From NCBI GenBank assembly GCA_903861445.1, contig CAIOUK010000125.1, positions 1-5,918 on the forward strand: a stretch of DNA of 5,918 bases, in the 5' to 3' direction. A program made the position numbers and the translations under genes. This document shows, one piece after another, positions 1-4,849 of this stretch. The DNA comes from an uncultured Verrucomicrobia subdivision 3 bacterium. GTDB lineage: Bacteria > Verrucomicrobiota > Verrucomicrobiia > Limisphaerales > UBA11358. The notes beneath the pieces are model-generated. The model saw only the letters and a list, made by a program, of their open reading frames with translations, made no database searches and was not told where the DNA came from. Numbering within the stretch: the stretch's first letter is position 1; each line of letters starts with the position of its first letter.

Positions 1-324
1 CGCCGCGACGATGATGGTTTGCCAGCCCCAGAAATTGAACCAGCTCAACCAGTCGCTGAACATCCGCGCTTTGCACAGCCGTTGCAGCGAATAATAAATG
101 CCCATGAACATGCCGTTGCCGACGAAGGCGAAAATGACGGCGTTCGTATGCAGCGGCCGGATGCGGCCAAACGTGATGAACTGGAGGTTCAGGTTCGCGT
201 CCGGGAAAAATAATTGCACCGCCGCCAACAGGCCGACGAGCATACCGACGATGCCCCAGACGACCGTGGCGATGGCAAAGGCGCGCACGATTCGGTTATC
301 ATATTTGAAGGTTTCTATGTTCAT
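1..324 (-). CDS. ccoN: cbb3-type cytochrome c oxidase subunit I (CcoN), N-terminal part, cut by the window edge
   Basis: Only the first 108 residues are present; the frame is open to the left edge. CcoN is the catalytic inner-membrane subunit of cbb3 oxidase. It carries a low-spin haem b and the haem b3/CuB site, reduces O2 to water and pumps protons. The visible part starts MNIETFKYDNRIVRAF, then a first membrane helix at about residues 15-40. Next comes the family hallmark RPLHTNAVIFAF (57-68), whose His59 matches the conserved low-spin haem ligand, in a second helix (about 58-80). A third helix begins near 98. The CuB ligands and Tyr-His cross-link lie beyond the window. The ATG overlaps the ccoS stop (ATGA). 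No Shine-Dalgarno is visible before it (bases just upstream read CTGAAACCAAA), so translation probably depends on coupling to ccoS. The identification is confident from the haem-ligand motif and the ccoI-ccoS context. Confidence 0.93.
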   Translation of the reverse strand, partial: MNIETFKYDNRIVRAFAIATVVWGIVGMLVGLLAAVQLFFPDANLNLQFITFGRIRPLHTNAVIFAFVGNGMFMGIYYSLQRLCKARMFSDWLSWFNFWGWQTIIVAA

Positions 325-503
325 TTTGGTTTCAGGGTTGAGTTGGAATCGGAAATTTTATTTTTGGCATCTTCGGCCAGCACGCGCAACGAAGGCGTCA
401 ACGTGTCCTCGTATTGCCCGCTGCGCACCGCCCAGACGAAGCCGGCCAAAAACACCAGCGCCACCGTCAGGCTCGCCAAAATCAAAAGGATGATCACACT
501 CAT
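321..503 (-). CDS. ccoS: cbb3-type cytochrome oxidase assembly protein CcoS
   Basis: This 60-residue protein has one N-terminal membrane helix (about residues 3-24), then the CcoS signature FVWAVRSGQYEDTLTPSLRVL (22-42) and a short polar tail (about 45-60). CcoS is a small membrane protein needed for maturation of the cbb3 oxidase, including loading of the CcoN cofactors; its biochemical activity is not settled. Length and motif match the family. The start is well supported: an AAGGAGG Shine-Dalgarno lies 4 bases upstream, and the ATG overlaps the ccoI stop as ATGA. Its own stop overlaps the ccoN start in the same way. It therefore sits translationally coupled between the copper pump and the catalytic subunit, as expected for an assembly factor made in step with both. 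Confidence 0.94.
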   Translation of the reverse strand: MSVIILLILASLTVALVFLAGFVWAVRSGQYEDTLTPSLRVLAEDAKNKISDSNSTLKPK

Positions 504-3100
504 GCGGCCTCCTTCGCGATGGGTTGAAGGTTGAAGGTTGAAGGTTGAAGGTTGAATTGAATGAGAGCGGCAACCGGCAACTCTTTAACGTGCAACTTCC
601 TACCAAACCACGCCGTCGTGCCACAGGCAACCGCCACCACGGTGACCGAACTCAACGGCATCAAAATCGCGCAGACAATCGGCGACAACAATCCCGCCGC
701 CGCGATGCTGACGCCGACAACATTGTAAAGTGCCGAGATGATAAAGCCGGCGCGCACCACGCGCGCCGCGCTGCGAGAAAACGCCAAAACCTTTGCCAGA
801 CGCGGCAATTCCGCGGCATCCAAAATCACATCACTCGCGGGTGAAAAAATTCCAATCTGCTCCACCACGGCCACACCGACTTCCGCCTGCTTGAGCGCGC
901 CGGCGTCGTTCAGGCCGTCGCCGACCATCATCACCTTGCGCCCGCGCGCCTGCAGTTCGCGGACAAAGTTCAGTTTATCCGCCGGACTTTGGTTAAATTT
1001 CAAAACGGCGCGTTCGCCAAAAAGCTTTTGGAACCGTGCCGCTTCGCGTTCGTTGTCGCCACTCAACAAAGCCAGCTCATACTTGCCGCCAAGTTGCGCG
1101 ATGAGTTTCTCCACTTCCGGCCGCAGCGAATTTTCCAGCGCAAACGCGCCGCGCCACGCGCCGTCAATCGCCACAAAAACCGAACTGCCACCGGTGGGGC
1201 GAGCGTCCCCGCGAGCCGCAACGCCGCACTTTTCCAGCCACGCGCGCGAACCGAGCAAAATCTTGTGTTCGTTAATTTCACCTTCGATACCGCCGCCCGG
1301 CGTCTCCTGGAAATTCCCCACGGGCAAAGTTGAAACCGAAAGTGATTTAGCGATGCGCACCGACTGTGGATGCGTCGAATGCCGCGCGAGCGAGCCGATC
1401 CAATTCCTTTCATCCGGCAATAATTCCGCGTTCCTCATTCCGCATTCGGTAATTTCATTAAACTCCACGCTGCGCGCATCCGCGCAGGTGAGCGTGCCGG
1501 TTTTGTCCAAAACAATCGTATCCACCTCGGCCATGCGCTCGATGACCAGCGCATTTTTCAGGAAGATTTTCAGCCGCGCCAAAATTCGCTGCGCCGTGCC
1601 GTGCGCCAGCGGTGCCGCCAGCGCGAGCGCGCACGGACACGCCACAATCAGCACGGAGGTGAAAGCTTTCAAGGCTTTCGTCGCGTCGCGGAAAATCCAA
1701 AACGCCGCCGCCGCCAGCGCGATGCCGATAACAAGTTTGGTAAAACGTTTGCTGTAGCGGTTCGTCAGCGAATCGAGATCGTGGTCGGGATTTTTGCGAA
1801 ACGCTTCATTGTTCCAGAGCGCAGCGAGATAACTTTGCGCGACGGATTTTACTGTCTCGACTTCAATCGCGCCGCCGACTTGCCGCCCGCCCGCGTAAAG
1901 ATGGTCGCCGGCAACGCGTGGAACCGGTTCAGATTCGCCAGTCACGAAGCTGTAATCCAAACACGCTTCGCCACTGACCAATTTCGCATCCGCCGGTAGC
2001 AATTCCCCGTTACGCAAAATCAAACGGTCGCCAATCTCCAACTGCGAAATGGCGACGGATTCTTCGGTAGGGCGCGTCACTCCGTGCGCGCCGTCGGCGG
2101 GCAGAGGACTGCCCGCCCTACCAACGCGGACGACCGAAAGCGGGAAAAACCCTTTGTAATCGCGGTCAAACGTGAGCCGGTCGTAGGTTTTTTTCTGAAA
2201 CAGCCGGCCGCAGAGCAGAAAGAAAATCAGTCCGCAAAGCGAATCGCAGTAGCCGGGACCGCGCTGAGCCAGCACTTCAAAAACGCTCGAAATGTAAATC
2301 GCCGCCAAGCCCAACACGATGGGGATTTCCAGCGTGATGGTGCGCTGTCGCACGCTCAACCATGCCGCGCGCCAGAAATCGGCGGCGCTGAACGTGACCA
2401 CCGGCAGTGCAAAAGCAAGTCCCAGCCAACCGGCGATGAGCTTGAACCACGGGCCGTTGAACGAATCCAGACCGAAATAAAACGGCAGCGACATCAGCAT
2501 GATGTTGCCGAACGCAAAGCCGGCGACGCCGATTTGCAGCCACGCCTTTTTGCGCCACGGCGACGGCTGGGCTTTCTCCGTTTCGCCGAACGTCAGTTCC
2601 GGTTCGTAGCCGATGGACGCGAGCAACGCCACGAGTTCGCTTAATTTGATTTTATACGGCGCGAACGTGATGGCGGTTTCGCGGCGTGAAAAATTTACCT
2701 GCGAATGGCCGACGCCAGGATGCAATTTGAAAAGATTTTCCAGCAGCCAGACGCACGCGACACAGTGAATCGCCGGCAGATGCAGCGTGATTTTGGCCTG
2801 CGTTTTGTCCGCGTAATCCAGAAGTTTTTCCGCCACCGTCGGTTCATCGAGAAATGTCCATTTGGCAGCGGCAGACGCGGCGCGGATGCGCGTGCCGGGT
2901 GCGGTCTGCAACTGATAAAATTGTTCCAGCCCGTTTTCCTGTAGCAGACTGAAAACTATCTGGCAGCCAAAGCAGCAAAAGCTCCGACCCGCCAGCGCAA
3001 AGGAATGTTCTGGGCAGTTTTCCCCACAGTGAAAACACCGGACTGAACGCGCGGCGGTTTGCGCCGTAGCAGTTTGCACTTCTGGCTGATGGCTGAACAT
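500..3100 (-). CDS. ccoI: Cu(I)-translocating P1B-type ATPase CcoI (FixI), supplying copper for cbb3 oxidase
   Basis: This 866-residue heavy-metal P-type ATPase moves Cu+ across the inner membrane for CuB-site assembly in CcoN. In order it shows: a Cys-rich N-terminal metal-binding domain typical of CcoI (Cys22, 25, 29, 42, 43, 46); an HMA-like domain with CVAC (113-116); four membrane helices (about 187-300); an actuator domain with TGES (387-390); helix 6 with the CPC ion site (488-490); DKTGTLT with phosphorylated Asp532; an STHP nucleotide-domain motif (His577-Pro578); GDGLND (727-732); and helices 7-8 with Tyr792-Asn793 and MPLSS (814-818). The YN and MxxSS residues fit Cu(I) specificity. 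All catalytic motifs are intact. An in-frame stop lies five codons upstream of the ATG, fixing the earliest start; no strong Shine-Dalgarno is visible. The protein is longer than I expect for the family. Four low-complexity or repeat-derived stretches (residues 327-345, about 551-560, about 628-637 and the tail after about 835) look like insertions. The stop overlaps ccoS. Confidence 0.96.
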   Translation of the reverse strand: MFSHQPEVQTATAQTAARSVRCFHCGENCPEHSFALAGRSFCCFGCQIVFSLLQENGLEQFYQLQTAPGTRIRAASAAAKWTFLDEPTVAEKLLDYADKTQAKITLHLPAIHCVACVWLLENLFKLHPGVGHSQVNFSRRETAITFAPYKIKLSELVALLASIGYEPELTFGETEKAQPSPWRKKAWLQIGVAGFAFGNIMLMSLPFYFGLDSFNGPWFKLIAGWLGLAFALPVVTFSAADFWRAAWLSVRQRTITLEIPIVLGLAAIYISSVFEVLAQRGPGYCDSLCGLIFFLLCGRLFQKKTYDRLTFDRDYKGFFPLSVVRVGRAGSPLPADGAHGVTRPTEESVAISQLEIGDRLILRNGELLPADAKLVSGEACLDYSFVTGESEPVPRVAGDHLYAGGRQVGGAIEVETVKSVAQSYLAALWNNEAFRKNPDHDLDSLTNRYSKRFTKLVIGIALAAAAFWIFRDATKALKAFTSVLIVACPCALALAAPLAHGTAQRILARLKIFLKNALVIERMAEVDTIVLDKTGTLTCADARSVEFNEITECGMRNAELLPDERNWIGSLARHSTHPQSVRIAKSLSVSTLPVGNFQETPGGGIEGEINEHKILLGSRAWLEKCGVAARGDARPTGGSSVFVAIDGAWRGAFALENSLRPEVEKLIAQLGGKYELALLSGDNEREAARFQKLFGERAVLKFNQSPADKLNFVRELQARGRKVMMVGDGLNDAGALKQAEVGVAVVEQIGIFSPASDVILDAAELPRLAKVLAFSRSAARVVRAGFIISALYNVVGVSIAAAGLLSPIVCAILMPLSSVTVVAVACGTTAWFGRKLHVKELPVAALIQFNLQPSTFNLQPIAKEAA
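508..514 (-). promoter_or_regulatory. Shine-Dalgarno of ccoS inside the 3' end of ccoI
   Basis: Read on the minus strand this is AAGGAGG, a near-perfect anti-16S match, 4 bases before the ccoS ATG. It lies within the last codons of ccoI (Lys-Glu-Ala), so ribosomes finishing ccoI pass over it. It is the only strong ribosome-binding site I see in the ccoI-ccoS-ccoN run. Confidence 0.8.
522..556. repeat. Five perfect tandem copies of a 7-bp unit (GGTTGAA) in the 3' end of ccoI
   Basis: Copies run 522-528, 529-535, 536-542, 543-549 and 550-556 without a mismatch. On the coding strand they give the CcoI tail FNLQPSTFNLQP (about residues 849-860), just before the final IAKEAA and the stop. Because 7 is not a multiple of 3, gain or loss of a copy changes the reading frame across the ccoI/ccoS junction. 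The array lies after the last membrane helix, so the encoded tail is unlikely to be essential for transport. Confidence 0.95.
568..581. repeat. Tandem duplication of a 7-bp unit (CGGCAAC x2)
   Basis: Two perfect adjacent copies (568-574, 575-581) lie 12 bases from the larger heptamer array. They fall in the poorly conserved CcoI tail (around ELPVA, residues 840-844). A two-copy 7-bp repeat can arise by chance; it is listed because of its unit size and position beside the GGTTGAA array. Confidence 0.5.
1193..1219. repeat. Short element resembling one arm of the 2066-2122 palindrome, within ccoI
   Basis: The stretch begins GGTGGGGCGAGCGTCCCCGC and continues GAGCCGC. It aligns by eye with the left arm of the 57-bp element at 2066 (GGTAGGGCGCGTCACTCCGT, then GCGCGCCG), sharing the GGTRGGGCG start and the C-rich then GCG-rich order, with a 2-base gap. 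A GGGG/CCCC stem lies inside it. It encodes about residues 628-636 of CcoI, around GDARPTG, in the nucleotide-binding region just before the strand SSVFVAIDG. I read it as a truncated or decayed copy of the same dispersed family. Confidence 0.5.
1421..1448. repeat. Degenerate 7-bp tandem repeat (four units) within ccoI
   Basis: On the coding strand four consecutive heptamers read CGAATGC, GGAATGA, GGAACGC, GGAATTA, all variants of GGAATGM. They encode about residues 551-560 of CcoI (ECGMRNAELL), between the DKTGTLT phosphorylation motif and the HP motif of the nucleotide-binding domain. The mutated units suggest an older array than the perfect one at the 3' end. Confidence 0.7.
2066..2122. 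repeat. 57-bp palindromic (REP-like) element inserted in frame in ccoI
   Basis: The element is bounded by a perfect 8-bp inverted repeat, GGTAGGGC (2066-2073) and GCCCTACC (2115-2122). It also contains a perfect 8-bp hairpin, GCGGGCAG / CTGCCCGC (2097-2104 / 2109-2116), with an AGGA loop. Its 57 bp equal exactly 19 codons, encoding CcoI residues 327-345 (GRAGSPLPADGAHGVTRPT). That stretch is rich in Gly, Pro and Ala and sits in the actuator domain between two beta-strand segments (FFPLSVVRV and VAISQLEIGDRL). From memory, elements with such ends are common in Verrucomicrobiota genomes; this was not searched. Confidence 0.75.
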
Positions 3101-3154
3101 TTTTTGTCTGTTTCACCCATAAAATGCCAACCGGCAAGGCTGGCTAACTAACCA

Positions 3155-3170
3155 TCTATTACCAAATAGA
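3155..3170. promoter_or_regulatory. Perfect small palindrome upstream of ccoI, possible operator
   Basis: TCTATT-ACCA-AATAGA is a perfect 6-bp inverted repeat with a 4-base centre, 55-70 bases before the ccoI start codon. That is a reasonable place for a regulator-binding site. A run of seven T follows at 3175-3181 on the plus strand, but no plus-strand gene ends here, so a terminator is less likely. No known operator consensus is recognised. Confidence 0.3.
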
Positions 3171-3247
3171 AGACTTTTTTTGTCATACCTTTATGGCCGC
3201 CCAAATAACCGCAAATCTCGTAGTCGGCCTCGGCCAAGGCGATTATT

Positions 3248-3347
3248 AACTATGGATGGACACAGATTTTTGAAGGTGCAATTTATTGACCCGCCGATGA
3301 GCCGGTGATTTTCTGTCCATGCTTGCTTTCCGTATCCATCCGTAGTT
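3248..3347. repeat. 100-bp segment with imperfect terminal inverted repeats
   Basis: The left end, AACTATGGATGGACAC (3248-3263), and the reverse complement of the right end (3332-3347), AACTACGGATGGATAC, agree at 14 of 16 positions. A second internal pair, ATGGACA (3256-3262) and TGTCCAT (3314-3320), is also inverted. The segment is non-coding. It has the layout of a small non-autonomous mobile or REP-like palindromic unit, although no target duplication is obvious. Confidence 0.5.
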
Positions 3348-3386
3348 GAACGGGCGGTTTTAAGGTTTTATAAGGGCGGGCGCATT

Positions 3387-3430
3387 CCTCGCTGAAGATG
3401 ACACGAACATCTCAACATTTCCCAGCGGGG
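3387..3430. other. Nested hairpin in the gene-free region
   Basis: An outer stem, CCTCGCTG (3387-3394) with CAGCGGGG (3423-3430), pairs with one T-G wobble. It encloses an inner perfect 5-bp stem, AGATG (3396-3400) with CATCT (3408-3412), around a 7-base loop. Neither strand has a following T-run, so it is not a normal intrinsic terminator. It may be chance, a decayed repeat, or a structured RNA segment. Confidence 0.3.
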
Positions 3431-3543
3431 GCGGGTTCATTGGTTGCCAGCGTGTTTTCAATGCAGTCGGGGCGCACGCGCGGCAGCGTTTGCTGAGGGG
3501 TTCGACCGGGCAGCGTTTGGCCAGCCGGAAGCGTCAAAATGAA

Positions 3544-3619
3544 TGGTGGGTTGGGAGAGACTCGAACTCTCGACCAATGCCTTAAAAGGGCACTGCTCTA
3601 CCGACTGAGCTACCAACCC
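3544..3619 (-). tRNA. tRNA-Lys (anticodon UUU), CCA encoded
   Basis: Read on the minus strand, the cloverleaf is complete. The acceptor GGGTTGG pairs with CCAACCC. The D arm is GCTC/GAGC with loop AGTCGGTA. The anticodon stem GTGCC/GGCAT (first pair G-U) encloses loop CTTTTAA with anticodon TTT. The variable loop is TGGTC, and the T arm GAGAG/CTCTC has loop TTCGAGT. The discriminator is A, followed by an encoded CCA, giving 76 bases. The UUU anticodon reads AAA and AAG lysine codons. No intrinsic terminator is obvious past its 3' end. It points toward ccoI but is separated from it by 443 bases, so it is probably its own transcription unit. Confidence 0.96.
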
Positions 3620-3632
3620 ACAAGGGTTGCCG

Positions 3633-3660
3633 AAAATAATTCAATGGCGGCGGAAAGCAA
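3633..3660 (-). promoter_or_regulatory. Candidate promoter of tRNA-Lys
   Basis: On the minus strand, TTGCTT (3655-3660) and TATTTT (3633-3638) are separated by 16 bases. The -10 ends 13 bases before the mature tRNA 5' end, leaving room for a leader of about 6 bases. The match to a sigma-70 consensus is only moderate (3 of 6 and 4 of 6), so position is the main support. Confidence 0.3.
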
Positions 3661-3683
3661 GGTTTTTCCCCGCTGCAATTGGG

Positions 3684-3711
3684 TTGGCAGAATCGCCCCG
3701 CGCCGTTTAAC
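3684..3711 (+). promoter_or_regulatory. Candidate promoter of the LptF/LptG-family gene
   Basis: TTGGCA (3684-3689, 5 of 6 to the -35 consensus) and TTTAAC (3706-3711, 4 of 6 to the -10) are 16 bases apart. Transcription would begin close to 3718, almost on the ATG at 3719, giving a leaderless or near-leaderless message. This would fit the lack of a Shine-Dalgarno there. It is a weak single-site call. Confidence 0.25.
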
Positions 3712-3718
3712 CTGCGGG

Positions 3719-4840
3719 ATGCGGTTGCACGACCGATATCTTTTTCGCGAGTTGCTCACGCCTTTGGCCGGCTGCCTGGGCGGGTTCATGATTTTCTGGA
3801 TTTCGTTTTTTTTCTTCACGCGGCTCGACGAGATGCGCGAGGCGAATCTGCATTTCTTGGACACGGTGGAATTTGCCCTCGCCGAACTGCCGGCGTTTTT
3901 TCTCCCCGTGCTGCCCTTTACGCTGCTGATTGCGCTGCTGATTGCGTTGACACAGCACACGCGGCACCACGAACTCACGGCGATGCGGGCGGCGGGTATC
4001 AGCCTTTGGCGGTTGTGCTTGCCGTATTTTTGTGTCGGGCTGGCGGCCAGTGCCATTTATTTTGTCCTCAACGAGCTGGCCGTGCCGCGTTGCGAAGCCT
4101 GGTCTCGGGAAATTCTCGCCCGCCACGGCAAAGGCCGCGTTGACATCAAAAACAAGGTGCTATTCCAAAGCACCGGATTTTCCAATCCCCAAGCGCATCG
4201 CGTCTGGGAGTTTGGCGAATATAACGCCCTCACCACTGAAATGGTCAACCCGCGGGTCATCAAAACCTTGCCAAGCGGCGAACAGCGCCAGTTGTGGGCG
4301 GAACGCGGCCTGCACACCAACGGGGTCTGGACATTTTTTAAGGTGCAACTGTTCACGCAAGCCGGCCCAAAAAAACCGCTGGTGCCGCTGGCGGCCACGA
4401 ATCAGCTGACCGTCCCGGAATTCACCGAAACGCCACAACAGGTGCTGATCCAGCTTAAATTCAGTGACACGCAATTGCTGACCGGCTCGCGCAACGCGGA
4501 TATTCCGCTGACGGAACTCTGGGAATATTTGCACCACAACCTCGGGCTCACCGACAAGGATGCCAGCCGGCTGCTAACCAAATTTCACGGGCGGCTGGCC
4601 CTGCCCTGGACCTGTCTGGTAGTTGTGTGCATCGCCATCCCGTTCGGCGCGGCGACGGGCCGGCGGAATTTGTTTTTCGGGGTGGCGGGCAGCATATTCA
4701 TCGCCTTCACCTATTTTGTATTGCAGCAAATCGGGCTTGCGCTCGGCGCCGGCGGCACGCTGCCCGGCTGGGTGGCCGCCTGGTTGCCCAATTTTATCTT
4801 TGCGGCGGCGGGAACTTTCTTAATTTTCCGGCTGCGGTAA
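3719..4840 (+). CDS. LptF/LptG (YjgP/YjgQ) family lipopolysaccharide export permease
   Basis: This 373-residue inner-membrane protein has the LptF/LptG layout. Three helices (about 12-33, 58-78, 98-118) precede a large periplasmic region (about 120-290, predicted beta-jellyroll), followed by three more helices (about 294-310, 319-341, 352-371). The N-terminal RYLFRELLTPL and the cytoplasmic HELTAMRAAGIS (84-95), which in the family contacts the LptB ATPase, are characteristic. LptB2FG extracts lipopolysaccharide from the inner membrane and passes it to the Lpt bridge, so this implies an outer membrane. I cannot decide between LptF and LptG. The frame stays open back to 3539, but that part crosses the opposite-strand tRNA. 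The ATG at 3719 gives a normal family length and begins MRLHDRYLFR; an ATG at 3644 is possible but adds an atypical Arg-rich leader. No clear Shine-Dalgarno is visible. Confidence 0.9.
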   Translation: MRLHDRYLFRELLTPLAGCLGGFMIFWISFFFFTRLDEMREANLHFLDTVEFALAELPAFFLPVLPFTLLIALLIALTQHTRHHELTAMRAAGISLWRLCLPYFCVGLAASAIYFVLNELAVPRCEAWSREILARHGKGRVDIKNKVLFQSTGFSNPQAHRVWEFGEYNALTTEMVNPRVIKTLPSGEQRQLWAERGLHTNGVWTFFKVQLFTQAGPKKPLVPLAATNQLTVPEFTETPQQVLIQLKFSDTQLLTGSRNADIPLTELWEYLHHNLGLTDKDASRLLTKFHGRLALPWTCLVVVCIAIPFGAATGRRNLFFGVAGSIFIAFTYFVLQQIGLALGAGGTLPGWVAAWLPNFIFAAAGTFLIFRLR

Positions 4841-4849
4841 TTTTTACGC

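Larger units (their letters stand above)
3101..3543. other. Gene-free region between ccoI and tRNA-Lys, with several inverted repeats
   Basis: I see no credible coding region here on either strand. It must hold the ccoI promoter, read on the minus strand, but I could not pick a convincing -35/-10 pair or an FNR-like TTGAT-N4-ATCAA site. It contains a 6-bp-stem palindrome (3155-3170), a region with near-matching inverted ends (3248-3347), a nested hairpin (3387-3430), and an 11-bp direct repeat GGCAGCGTTTG at 3482-3492 and 3509-3519. The latter lies just past the tRNA 3' end. Confidence 0.7.

Noticed and set aside
522..556. The tandem array as a CRISPR array
   Set aside because: The unit is only 7 bp and contiguous, with no spacers and no cas genes nearby.
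738..1757. Long plus-strand open frame (339 codons) opposite ccoI
   Set aside because: It lies wholly antisense to the ccoI catalytic domains. Its translation is Ser/Ala/Arg-rich with no recognisable motif, while the minus strand carries every P-type ATPase motif.
2084..2644. Plus-strand open frame (186 codons) opposite the ccoI membrane and actuator region
   Set aside because: Arg/Gln/Glu-rich low-complexity translation typical of the complement of a GC-rich membrane-protein gene; no domain seen.
3155..3182. Intrinsic terminator (hairpin followed by T-run) on the plus strand
   Set aside because: The stem is AT-rich and weak, the T-run starts 4 bases later, and no plus-strand gene lies upstream that would need it.
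3496..3516. Possible tRNA remnant or attachment site beside tRNA-Lys (contains GGTTCGACC)
   Set aside because: The T-loop-like bases are not flanked by a 5-bp T stem or by a copy of the tRNA-Lys 3' end, and no integrase is present.
3482..3519. 11-bp direct repeat GGCAGCGTTTG, two copies 27 bases apart
   Set aside because: Two copies of a short GC-rich word with no further structure; too little to call a functional element.
3539..3718. N-terminal extension of the LptF/LptG-family frame
   Set aside because: The first part is the translated complement of the tRNA-Lys gene (GETRTLDQCLKRALLYRLSYQP-type, a frequent annotation error). The rest has no helix or family similarity, so the start was moved to 3719.
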